Shown: positions 1-5,937, counted from the stretch's first letter. The stretch: 6,681 nucleotides of DNA from an uncultured Phascolarctobacterium sp. (GCA_937906915.1 CALCUU010000283.1:1-6681), one strand, 5' to 3'. The notes: generated from the letters alone by a model not told the origin. Numbers and translations are program-made.

Positions 1-1065
1 GATACTCCGCTCCTTGATGGTGAAGAACTGAAAAAGTTCTACGCAGGTCACAAGGAAAGCGGCGCTGCTGCTACCGTACTGACTGCGGTAATGGAAAATC
101 CCTATGGCTACGGACGTATTGTGCGTGACGAAGCTGGCAATGTTCTTGGCATTGTAGAAGAAAAAGACGCAACTGCTGAACAAAAACTTATTAAAGAAAT
201 CAACACCGGCATTTACTGCATTGAATGTCCCTTGATGTTTGACGTGCTGGCAACCTTAACCTGCAACAACGCTCAAGGCGAATACTATCTGACTGACGTG
301 CTTTCTAAATTAAATGAACGTGGCGAAAAAGTTGGCGGCGTTGTAACTGAAGATAGCGATATGGTTATGGGCATTAACTCTCGTAAACAGCTTGCTGTTG
401 CTGAAGGCGTAATGCGTAACCGCATTTTAGATAAGCTGATGGATGCGGGGGTAACCATTATGGATCCTGCAAGCACCTTTATCGAAGGCACTGTTAAAAT
501 TGGTGCGGATACCATCATCTATCCCTACACTTGGCTGGAAGGCGCTACCGAAATTGGCGAAGACTGCGAAGTTGGTCCCAACGTGCGCTTAACTAACGTA
601 AAGGTTGGCAACGATACCCACATGCAATTCGTTTATGGACACGACTGCGAAGTAGGCAATGGCGTAACCGTTGGCCCTTACGTGCATCTGCGTCCTGATA
701 CCGTAATCAGCGACAAAGTTAAGATTGGTAACTTTGTAGAAGTTAAAAACTCCAACGTTGGTGTTGGCACTAAATTGCCCCACCTTACTTACATTGGCGA
801 TAGCGATATTGGCAGTGGCGTAAATATGGGTTGCGGCTGCATTACCGTAAACTACGATGGCAAGAAAAAACATCGCACCGTTGTAGAAGATAATGTTTTC
901 GTAGGCTGCAATACTAATTTAGTTGCACCCGTTACTGTAAAACAAGGTGCTTACATTGGCGCAGGCTCCACAATTACTAAAGAGGTTCCCGAAAACGCTT
1001 TAGGTATTGGTCGCGCAAAACAAAAAAATATTGAAGGCTGGGCAGAAAAACAACGCCAAAGCTAA
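1..1065 (+). CDS. glmU: GlmU, bifunctional UDP-GlcNAc pyrophosphorylase / GlcN-1-P acetyltransferase, 5'-truncated by window
   Basis: This cytoplasmic enzyme acetylates glucosamine-1-phosphate and then couples it to UTP, giving UDP-GlcNAc for peptidoglycan and other envelope polymers. The reading frame is open from base 1, and 354 residues are visible. The family is about 455 long, so roughly 100 N-terminal residues, including the nucleotide-binding signature, lie outside. The first visible residues, DTPLL, match the GDxPLL loop whose Asp binds Mg2+. NPYGYGRI, EEKDAT, EINTGI and NNAQGEYY complete the uridylyltransferase half, and the Asn of GIN (visible residue 126) fits the second metal ligand. 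From about residue 155 hexapeptide repeats form the left-handed beta-helix. LRP (Arg231), VEVK (Lys249), HLTYIGD (His261, Tyr264) and NYDG (Asn284) match the acetyltransferase active site. The Met at base 91 is internal, not the start. The C-terminal acetyl-CoA loop reads FVGCN where E. coli has FVGSD. prs follows after 108 bases and has its own promoter. Confidence 0.97.
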   Translation, partial: DTPLLDGEELKKFYAGHKESGAAATVLTAVMENPYGYGRIVRDEAGNVLGIVEEKDATAEQKLIKEINTGIYCIECPLMFDVLATLTCNNAQGEYYLTDVLSKLNERGEKVGGVVTEDSDMVMGINSRKQLAVAEGVMRNRILDKLMDAGVTIMDPASTFIEGTVKIGADTIIYPYTWLEGATEIGEDCEVGPNVRLTNVKVGNDTHMQFVYGHDCEVGNGVTVGPYVHLRPDTVISDKVKIGNFVEVKNSNVGVGTKLPHLTYIGDSDIGSGVNMGCGCITVNYDGKKKHRTVVEDNVFVGCNTNLVAPVTVKQGAYIGAGSTITKEVPENALGIGRAKQKNIEGWAEKQRQS

Positions 1066-1094
1066 AGGATTTAGTCAAATAAGCCTAAAATGAC

Positions 1095-1123
1095 TTGTAG
1101 AAGCCATGGGCTTGGGGTATAAT
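1095..1123 (+). promoter_or_regulatory. Sigma-A-type promoter of prs
   Basis: A perfect TATAAT -10 box lies at 1118-1123, with TTGTAG (3/6 to consensus) at 1095-1100 and exactly 17 bases between them. The predicted start near 1130 gives a leader of about 45 bases before prs. The spacer holds an inverted repeat, AAGCC-ATG-GGCTT (1101-1113), which could be an operator or simply chance. The -10 and spacing are seen directly; promoter activity is inferred. Confidence 0.75.
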
Positions 1124-1157
1124 TAACGAAGAGAAGGACATGTTTATTGTTCAATTT

Positions 1158-1165
1158 GGAGGGAG
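1158..1165 (+). promoter_or_regulatory. Ribosome-binding site of prs
   Basis: GGAGGGAG sits 8 bases before the ATG at 1174. It is a near-ideal Shine-Dalgarno sequence, in keeping with high expression and with the strongly biased codon use of prs. It fixes the start at 1174. Confidence 0.9.
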
Positions 1166-1173
1166 ATTAGGAC

Positions 1174-2133
1174 ATGTTAAATGATGTAAACAAATTCAAA
1201 ATTTTCACTGGTAACGCAAATCCTGATTTAGCTCGTGAAATTGCTGCATATTTGGGCACCACCGTTGGTGACGCAGTGATTAACCGTTTCAATAATGGCG
1301 AAGTTCAAGTAATGATTAACGAAAGCGTTCGTGGTAAAGACGTATTTATCGTACAACCTACCTGCGGCCCTATCGTAAACGATAACGTAATGGAACTTTT
1401 GATTATGGTTGACGCTTTCAAACGCGCTTCTGCTAACCATATCACCGCAGTTATTCCTTACTATGGCTATGCTCGCCAAGACCGCAAAGCTCGTGGTCGT
1501 GAACCTATCACTGCAAAATTGATGGCTGATTTGCTGGAAGCTGCAGGCGTAACCCGCGTTGTTACCATCGACTTGCACGCTGCACAAATTCAAGGCTTCT
1601 TCAATATTCCCTTTGACCATATGCCCGGTGCTCCCACCATGGCTGAATACATTAAAGAAAAGAACTTGGAAGACGTTATCGTAGTTTCTCCTGACCTTGG
1701 TGGCGTAGGTCGCGCACGCAAATTTGCTGACCTGTTGAACGCTCCTCTGGCAATCATCGACAAACGTCGTCCGGAACCCGGTGTTGCAGAAGTTATGAAC
1801 CTTATCGGCGATGTTGCAGGCAAAAACTGCATCATGGTTGACGATATGGTTGATACCGCAGGCTCCTTGACTGAAGCTGCTCGCGCTTTGAAAAAATTCG
1901 GTGCGAAAGACATCTATGCTTGCTGCACTCACCCCATTCTTACTGACCCTGCATTGAGCCGCATTGCTCAATCCGATATCACTGAATTGGTTGTTACCAA
2001 CACCATTCCTCTGCCGCCCAACAAAGTTCATCCGAAAATTAAAGTGCTGACCATCGCACCGATTTTGGCTGAAACCGTACTGCGCATTTACAACGAATGG
2101 TCTGTAAGCCAATTGTTTGATACCAACAAATAA
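1174..2133 (+). CDS. prs: Ribose-phosphate pyrophosphokinase (PRPP synthase)
   Basis: This cytoplasmic enzyme transfers pyrophosphate from ATP to ribose-5-phosphate. The product, PRPP, feeds purine, pyrimidine, NAD, His and Trp synthesis. The 319 residues match the usual class I length. RQDRKARGREPITAK (101-115) is the conserved nucleotide-binding and flexible segment. DLHAAQIQGFF (133-143) carries the active-site His135. DKRRP gives Lys197 and Arg199, the catalytic loop residues at the same numbers as in B. subtilis. VDDMVDTAGS (222-231) is the PRPP/ribose-5-phosphate-binding loop. The C-terminus, with ELVVTNTIPLP and SVSQLFD, is typical. Codon use is strongly biased: all Arg codons are CGT or CGC and almost all Lys codons are AAA, as expected for a highly expressed gene. 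It follows glmU as in many Bacillota, but has its own promoter and terminator, so it can be transcribed alone. Confidence 0.98.
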   Translation: MLNDVNKFKIFTGNANPDLAREIAAYLGTTVGDAVINRFNNGEVQVMINESVRGKDVFIVQPTCGPIVNDNVMELLIMVDAFKRASANHITAVIPYYGYARQDRKARGREPITAKLMADLLEAAGVTRVVTIDLHAAQIQGFFNIPFDHMPGAPTMAEYIKEKNLEDVIVVSPDLGGVGRARKFADLLNAPLAIIDKRRPEPGVAEVMNLIGDVAGKNCIMVDDMVDTAGSLTEAARALKKFGAKDIYACCTHPILTDPALSRIAQSDITELVVTNTIPLPPNKVHPKIKVLTIAPILAETVLRIYNEWSVSQLFDTNK

Positions 2134-2151
2134 GTTTTAGCTTAAAATTTT

Positions 2152-2183
2152 AAAAGGCTTGCCGTTTGGCAAGCCTTTTCTTG
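2152..2183 (+). terminator. Rho-independent terminator after prs
   Basis: A perfect 12-bp stem, AAAAGGCTTGCC (2152-2163) with GGCAAGCCTTTT (2168-2179), encloses a GTTT loop and is followed by CTTG. The Ts at the base of the stem supply the U-tract. It begins 18 bases after the prs stop and ends only about 7 bases before the ribosome-binding site of the next gene. Confidence 0.93.
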
Positions 2184-2198
2184 TATAGGATAGTTTAG

Positions 2199-2999
2199 AT
2201 GAGATTGATTTACGTTTTATTAGTAACAGGAATATTGGCAGTGGCAATGCTCTGGCTTGGAAAGTTTGGCACGGTTCGGAAAAGGCTGGCAGTGCTGGTA
2301 GCGTGTGCTTCCCTTGTGTGTGGCGGTGGCTTGCTTTTAATGGCAGTGCTTCCCGGTAACAGCTTTTATGGGGAAACTATTACGAGCGTGCAAGTTCCCA
2401 ATGGCAAGAAGCTTGTGGCACTCACCTTTGATGATGGACCGTACCCTCCCTATACGCAAAAACTACTTGCCGTTTTGGAAGAGAAGCAAGTAAAAGCAAC
2501 GTTTTTTATGGTGGGAAATAATGCGTCCAAAAATCCAGAGGTTGTTACGCTTGTTACAAGTAAGGGGCACGAAGTAGCGCTTCACGCCGAAAAACACAAG
2601 GATTTTCTCAAGCTAAACGAGCAAGAACTTGTGGGAAATATTTTGCGTGGGAAAAAGCTTCTTGAAGAATTGACAGGGAAGCCTATAAAATATCTGCGCC
2701 CGCCCCACGGCTTTAGGGATTGGGCAGTTATGGAAGCTGCGTCTGACGCAGGACTAAAGGTTGTAAATTGGAGCGTTATTCCTCGCGATTGGACAAACCC
2801 CGGTGCGCAGGAAATTGCTGACCGTGTGTGCAAGAACGTTGTGTCCGGAGCCATTGTTTTACTGCACGATGGGGACGCGCCTGCACAAACTGCTTCACGA
2901 GAGCAGACTGTCGAAGCGACGGCGCTTATTATTGACGAACTTCGGGAACAAGGTTATGAGTTCGTGACAGTTAGCGAACTTCTTAGAAGCAATTTATAA
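2199..2999 (+). CDS. Membrane-anchored polysaccharide deacetylase (NodB-homology, carbohydrate esterase 4)
   Basis: This is a metal-dependent deacetylase of 266 residues. The family removes N-acetyl groups from peptidoglycan, chitin oligomers or other GlcNAc polymers outside the membrane; the exact substrate cannot be told here. Residues 1-20 and 30-51 are hydrophobic, with a basic loop KFGTVRKR between them. By the positive-inside rule the catalytic domain (about 70-262) would be extracellular. CE4 motifs in order: TFDDGP (76-81, Asp78 base and Asp79 metal ligand), HAEKH (129-133, the two metal His), RPPHG (167-171), RDW (196-198) and LLHDG (221-225). Motif 2 has Ala where Ser/Thr is usual, and motif 3 has His where Tyr is usual. 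The start at 2199 has AGGA 8 bases upstream. Codon use differs from its neighbours: Lys AAG outnumbers AAA (11 to 7), and AGA, AGG, CGG and CGA occur. It lies between prs and pth, just behind a terminator. Confidence 0.92.
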   Translation: MRLIYVLLVTGILAVAMLWLGKFGTVRKRLAVLVACASLVCGGGLLLMAVLPGNSFYGETITSVQVPNGKKLVALTFDDGPYPPYTQKLLAVLEEKQVKATFFMVGNNASKNPEVVTLVTSKGHEVALHAEKHKDFLKLNEQELVGNILRGKKLLEELTGKPIKYLRPPHGFRDWAVMEAASDAGLKVVNWSVIPRDWTNPGAQEIADRVCKNVVSGAIVLLHDGDAPAQTASREQTVEATALIIDELREQGYEFVTVSELLRSNL

Positions 3000-3156
3000 T
3001 TTTCCGCTCATGGAGAAATGCTTAACGCTCCTTTTAGTGGAAAATGTTGCTGAGCAAATAACTCGCTTACGCTCAGACAAATTTGCTCATTGCAACATTT
3101 TCTTTGTTATGGGTCGCTACATTTCTCAAATGTCGCTTGAAAATTTATAAATTGCT
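2988..3156. repeat. Long nested imperfect inverted repeat (about 170 bp)
   Basis: Three sets of complementary arms are nested around one centre. Outer: 2988-2999 pairs with 3145-3156 (12 bp, AGCAATTTATAA), then 3000-3004 with 3139-3143 after a one-base bulge. Middle: GAGAAATG (3013-3020) with CATTTCTC (3120-3127). Inner: GAAAATGTTGC (3040-3050) with 3092-3102, then TGAGCAAAT (3051-3059) with 3081-3089 after a two-base bulge, around a 21-base loop. The outer left arm contains the last codons and stop of the deacetylase gene. Short CGCTC and GTCGCT motifs recur in the unpaired parts. It has no coding capacity. It could be a small non-autonomous element (MITE-like), a dispersed intergenic repeat, or a structured 3' end. 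The pairing is directly visible; its nature is inference. Confidence 0.75.
3040..3108 (+). terminator. Central hairpin of the inverted repeat, possible terminator of the deacetylase gene
   Basis: The inner stem of the repeat has 11 + 9 bp with a two-base bulge. On the plus strand it is followed by a T-rich stretch (TTTTCTTTGTT from 3098). The stem is AT-rich and its loop is long (21 bases), so it is weaker than the other terminators in this window. It is nonetheless the only terminator candidate between the deacetylase gene and pth. Confidence 0.45.
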
Positions 3157-3235
3157 TTCTTACGAGTTTTATGATAGCATTATTCCGTTCTAGTTTTGAA
3201 ATAATAATTTAGTTTGACATAGAGAGGAAATAGAA

Positions 3236-3901
3236 ATGAAACTTATCGTTGGTTTGGGAAATATTGGCAAAGAGTACGAGAACACTCGTCACAACATTGG
3301 CTTTATGGTTGTGGACGAGCTGGCGAAGCGTTGGGGCGTAAGCTTTAACCGCACCGATAAGAACGCTATGTTTGCAGAGTATCGTGCTCCGGAAAAAATT
3401 ATGCTCATTAAACCTACTACTTATATGAATCTTAGCGGTATCGCCGTAGGCGCTTACGCTAATTACTACAATCTTGCCAATGAAGAGATTGCTGTTATCC
3501 AAGACGATTTAGATTTGCCCGTTGGTCAACTGCGTATTCGTAAAAAAGGTAGTGCTGGTGGTCATAATGGTATTAAATCCATTCAAGAGCATTTGGGCAC
3601 TGACGAGTTCCCGCGTTTTAAAATTGGCATTAGCCACCCTGCCCGTAATGGCAAAGCAGTAATCAGTCACGTGTTGAAGCCTTTTGCTGGCGAAGAAAAG
3701 ACTGCCATCGAAGAAGCTGTTAAGAAAATGGCAGACGCTTTAGAGCGTTGGGTGAAAGAGGATATTGATGCTGTAATGAACGAGTACAACAAGAAACCTC
3801 CCAAACCGAAAAAAGAGAAACCTAAAAAAGAGGAAGCGCCTAAGACTGAAGATGGTGTTGAAGTTAAGGTTGAAGAACCTGCAAAAACTACAGAAGAATA
3901 G
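3236..3901 (+). CDS. pth: Peptidyl-tRNA hydrolase (bacterial Pth family) with charged C-terminal extension
   Basis: This cytoplasmic esterase cleaves peptidyl-tRNAs that drop off ribosomes, freeing tRNA for reuse. The catalytic core covers residues 1 to about 184. N-terminal GLGNIG carries Asn9, TRHNIGF the catalytic His19, YMNLSG Asn65, QDDLDLP Asp90 and GSAGGHNG Asn111. These correspond to E. coli Asn10, His20, Asn68, Asp93 and Asn114. The first motif is normally GLGNPG, so Pro is replaced by Ile at position 10. The family usually has 185-195 residues and this protein has 221. The extra residues 185-221 are rich in Lys, Pro and Glu, begin strongly basic and end acidic, and look disordered. 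The start at 3236 has AGAGGA 7 bases upstream. A location near glmU and prs is typical in Bacillota, but mfd, the common downstream neighbour, is absent and a convergent gene follows. I see no convincing promoter in 3157-3222. Confidence 0.96.
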   Translation: MKLIVGLGNIGKEYENTRHNIGFMVVDELAKRWGVSFNRTDKNAMFAEYRAPEKIMLIKPTTYMNLSGIAVGAYANYYNLANEEIAVIQDDLDLPVGQLRIRKKGSAGGHNGIKSIQEHLGTDEFPRFKIGISHPARNGKAVISHVLKPFAGEEKTAIEEAVKKMADALERWVKEDIDAVMNEYNKKPPKPKKEKPKKEEAPKTEDGVEVKVEEPAKTTEE

Positions 3902-3958
3902 AATCTGTTGACTTTCATCATAATATTAAAGATGAAATTATGACCAAAGTAAACAAAA

Positions 3959-3998
3959 AGAGCACTTCACTTGCGTGAGGTGCTCTAAATTTTTATTT
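3959..3998. terminator. Bidirectional terminator between convergent pth and HAD gene
   Basis: A 12-bp stem with one G-T pair joins 3959-3970 (AGAGCACTTCAC) to 3975-3986 (GTGAGGTGCTCT) around a TTGC loop. On the plus strand AAATTTTTATTT follows. On the minus strand TTTTGTTTA follows directly. It begins 6 bases past the HAD stop codon, so it can end transcription from both sides. A weaker AT-rich inverted repeat (TTTCATC 3913-3919 / GATGAAA 3931-3937) lies between it and pth. Confidence 0.92.
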
Positions 3999-4649
3999 AA
4001 GGAAGAATGCACGAAGGTCGTCAACCGTCTCTACATAATAATCTGCGCCTGCTTCGGAAAGCTCTTCGTAATCGCCGAAGCCGTAGCCTACGCCTACACA
4101 TTTGATGCCGTTGGCGTGAGCTGCCAGTACGTCCATAGATTTATCGCCTACAAGTACGGTAACAGCTTTATCTTCTTCTGTAAGGATGTTCCATTTTTTC
4201 AAGGAAAGTTCTACAACTTGAGCTTTATCGTCCATGCTGCCGTCAAGGGTTGCGCCGGTGATGGTTTCTAAATAAGGCTTAAAGCCAAATTTTTCTGCAA
4301 TGGGTACGGCGAAGAACTCCGGTTTTGCGGTGCACATACCAGTTCTAAAGCCTGCGGCTTGCAAATCTCGACAAAGCTCCACCATTCCGGGGTAAGCTTT
4401 GTTTTCTGCCCAGCCAACTCTGGTGTAGCGTTCACGATAAACTTCGAGGGCAGTTTGCACTTCGTCAGGGGTGGAGTTATAAAATTTAACCATGCTGCCA
4501 CGGAGAGGCGGTCCGATAAACTTTTTCAGCTCGTTTAAATCAGGTTCGTCAATGCCGATGGCACGCAGAGCAAGTTGCATGCTTTTAGTAATGCCTTCGG
4601 AAGAATCAGTTAAAGTTCCGTCTAAATCGAAAAGAATATTTTTGAACAT
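3993..4649 (-). CDS. HAD-family phosphatase, phosphoglycolate phosphatase / 5'-nucleotidase-like
   Basis: This is a soluble Mg2+-dependent phosphatase of 218 residues. Motif I is DLDGTLTD, with nucleophile Asp8 and acid/base Asp10. A helical cap at about 17-85 carries FIGPPL (44-49) and YRERYTRVGWAENKAYPG, which resemble the cap signatures of the Gph/5'-nucleotidase-like subgroup. Motif II is CTAKP (Thr107), motif III is Lys142 in DDKAQVV, and motif IV is GDKSMD (168-173, Asp169 and Asp173). All catalytic residues are present. The substrate is not readable: phosphoglycolate, nucleoside monophosphates and pyrophosphate are all handled by close relatives. The start ATG at 4649-4647 has a strong AAGGAG 8 bases upstream. 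It is convergent with pth, divergent from the AlaX-type gene, and appears to be transcribed alone. Confidence 0.9.
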   Translation of the reverse strand: MFKNILFDLDGTLTDSSEGITKSMQLALRAIGIDEPDLNELKKFIGPPLRGSMVKFYNSTPDEVQTALEVYRERYTRVGWAENKAYPGMVELCRDLQAAGFRTGMCTAKPEFFAVPIAEKFGFKPYLETITGATLDGSMDDKAQVVELSLKKWNILTEEDKAVTVLVGDKSMDVLAAHANGIKCVGVGYGFGDYEELSEAGADYYVETVDDLRAFFLK

Positions 4650-4657
4650 ATTTAAAA

Positions 4658-4663
4658 CTCCTT
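4658..4663 (-). promoter_or_regulatory. Ribosome-binding site of the HAD phosphatase gene
   Basis: AAGGAG on the minus strand lies 8 bases before the ATG and confirms the start at 4649. Confidence 0.88.
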
Positions 4664-4672
4664 AGAGAAAAT

Positions 4673-4699
4673 TTGCCTAAATCACAAAACTATTATAAC
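4673..4699 (+). promoter_or_regulatory. Possible promoter of the AlaX-type gene
   Basis: TTGCCT (4673-4678, 4/6) precedes TATAAC (4694-4699, 5/6) with a short 15-base spacer, or TAACAT (4696-4701, 4/6) with 17 bases. Either version overlaps the -10 of the divergent HAD promoter. This is the best candidate in the region but a weak one. Confidence 0.35.
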
Positions 4700-4700
4700 A
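4692..4700 (-). promoter_or_regulatory. Extended -10 promoter of the HAD phosphatase gene
   Basis: Read on the minus strand, TGTTATAAT is a perfect TGn-extended -10 box. No good -35 hexamer is found 15-18 bases upstream, which is acceptable for extended -10 promoters. The -35 zone holds the 8-bp palindrome TAACGTTA (4705-4712). The predicted leader is about 35 bases. Confidence 0.65.
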
Positions 4701-4730
4701 TAGATAACGTTAAAGTGATACACAGTACTT

Positions 4731-4736
4731 GGGAGG
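4731..4736 (+). promoter_or_regulatory. Ribosome-binding site that sets the AlaX-type start
   Basis: GGGAGG lies 7 bases before ATG 4744. An in-frame TTG at 4729 would place this sequence inside the coding region, so the ATG is preferred. Confidence 0.88.
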
Positions 4737-4743
4737 TTTAGCT

Positions 4744-5937
4744 ATGACCGAGAAATTATATAATGACAACGTAATGCTTAAAGAATGTACTGCTACCGTA
4801 CTTGCCTGCGAGGAAAAAGACGGCAAGTTTTTGGTAGAGCTGGATAGAACTGTCATCTTCCCCGAAGGTGGCGGACAGCTTAGCGATAGAGGCAAGATTA
4901 ACGATGTAAACGTGCTTCACGCCAGCGAAAAGGAAGGTCGCATTTTCCATGAGTGTGACCAACCGCTGGAAGTTGGTGCGCAAGTTACCGTAACCTTGGA
5001 TTGGGCAGTGCGCCTCGACAGAATGCAACAGCATTGTGGCGAGCACATCCTTTCCTTCGTGTGCTGGAAGCTTTTTGATTCTCAAAACATTGGTTTCCAC
5101 ATGAACGAGGACTTCGTAACCGTAGATTTGGACAAGGCTCTGACAGAAGAGGAGCTTTTACAGGTAGAGCAGGCTACTAACGCAATCATCTGGGAAAATC
5201 GTCCCATCAATGTTTTGAATTTAGAAAGCGAAGAAGCAGCGAAGCTTCCCATGCGTAAGTTCAATGCTAATTTGAAAGGCATTCTTCGTATTGTAGCGGT
5301 AGAGGGCGCTGACGTCTGCACTTGCTGTGGAACTCATCCGCCGTTTACCGGAATGGTTGGCTGTATGAAAATTATTCGTGCGGAACGTCGTAAGCAAGGT
5401 CAACGCTTGGAGATTTTGTGTGGCGCTCGTGCCATGGCAGATTACGCTAAGAAAAATAACATTCTCCATAATCTGGCTACCAATCTTTCTTCCAAGGTGG
5501 ACGAGGTGCCTGAACGCTTTGCCAAGATGAAAGAAGAAATTTCTAATTTAGTAGAAGTGGTAAAAGAAAAAACTGCCAAGCTTCTTGATATTGAGCTCCA
5601 AGAAACTTTGGCAGGGGCGGAAGTTCGTGCGGACGGCGCGAAGCTTTTGCATTTAGTTTTAGATGATGCCAAGAACGGCAAGAACCTTATGCCCAAGCTT
5701 GGCGCATTGGAAAATGTTGTCAGCGTAGTTTTGGCAGTGCAACCGGAACGCATCAGTTATTTTGTAGCTTTAGGCAAAAATACAGCAGGCGACTGCCGCG
5801 CCTACATTAAGCTGTTAAACGATACCTTTGGCGGCCGCGGCGGAGGTAAGCCTGACGGTGCCCAAGGTGGCGCAGATTTTTGCCCCAATTGGCAAGAAAA
5901 GCTGGACGAAGTGCTCGCCCAGCTTAAAGAGTTATAA
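4744..5937 (+). CDS. AlaX-type alanyl-tRNA editing protein with DHHA1 domain
   Basis: This stand-alone homologue of the AlaRS editing region is predicted to hydrolyse mischarged tRNA(Ala), typically Ser-tRNA(Ala), in trans in the cytoplasm. It has 397 residues from ATG 4744. A beta-barrel domain holds the PEGGGQ motif (40-45). The zinc-binding editing (SAD) domain has HCGEH (His97, His101) and CCGTH (Cys194, His198), giving a complete HxxxH plus CxxxH metal set. A charged helical, probably coiled-coil stretch follows at about 247-290. The C-terminal DHHA1 domain ends in the glycine motif GGRGGGKPDGAQGG (363-376). No aminoacylation domain is present, so this is not alaS. The architecture matches the long AlaX class. 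Its 3' end overlaps convergent azlD by six bases with no terminator between them. Family assignment is firm; substrate preference is inferred from the family. Confidence 0.93.
   Translation: MTEKLYNDNVMLKECTATVLACEEKDGKFLVELDRTVIFPEGGGQLSDRGKINDVNVLHASEKEGRIFHECDQPLEVGAQVTVTLDWAVRLDRMQQHCGEHILSFVCWKLFDSQNIGFHMNEDFVTVDLDKALTEEELLQVEQATNAIIWENRPINVLNLESEEAAKLPMRKFNANLKGILRIVAVEGADVCTCCGTHPPFTGMVGCMKIIRAERRKQGQRLEILCGARAMADYAKKNNILHNLATNLSSKVDEVPERFAKMKEEISNLVEVVKEKTAKLLDIELQETLAGAEVRADGAKLLHLVLDDAKNGKNLMPKLGALENVVSVVLAVQPERISYFVALGKNTAGDCRAYIKLLNDTFGGRGGGKPDGAQGGADFCPNWQEKLDEVLAQLKEL

Noticed and set aside
589..873. Open frame antisense to the glmU beta-helix region
   Set aside because: It arises from the repetitive hexapeptide codons of glmU and has no start signal or family resemblance.
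1228..2112. Long open frame (294 codons) antisense to prs
   Set aside because: It is a mirror of the strongly biased codon use of prs. It has low-complexity, Cys/Asn/His-rich content, no ribosome-binding site and no recognisable domain.
2988..3156. Reading the nested inverted repeat as a CRISPR unit or attachment site
   Set aside because: There are no regularly spaced direct repeats and no integrase or tRNA gene nearby. Only inverted symmetry is present.
3214..3219. Perfect TTGACA -35-like hexamer before pth
   Set aside because: It is only 16 bases before the pth ATG. A matching -10 would fall on or after the start codon, and none is there.
3975..4271. Plus-strand open frame antisense to the HAD gene
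   Set aside because: It starts inside a terminator stem and lies opposite a gene with complete HAD motifs.
4729..4743. In-frame TTG as an upstream start for the AlaX-type protein
   Set aside because: The following GGGAGG is an ideal ribosome-binding site for ATG 4744, so it is unlikely to be coding. Nothing suitable precedes the TTG.
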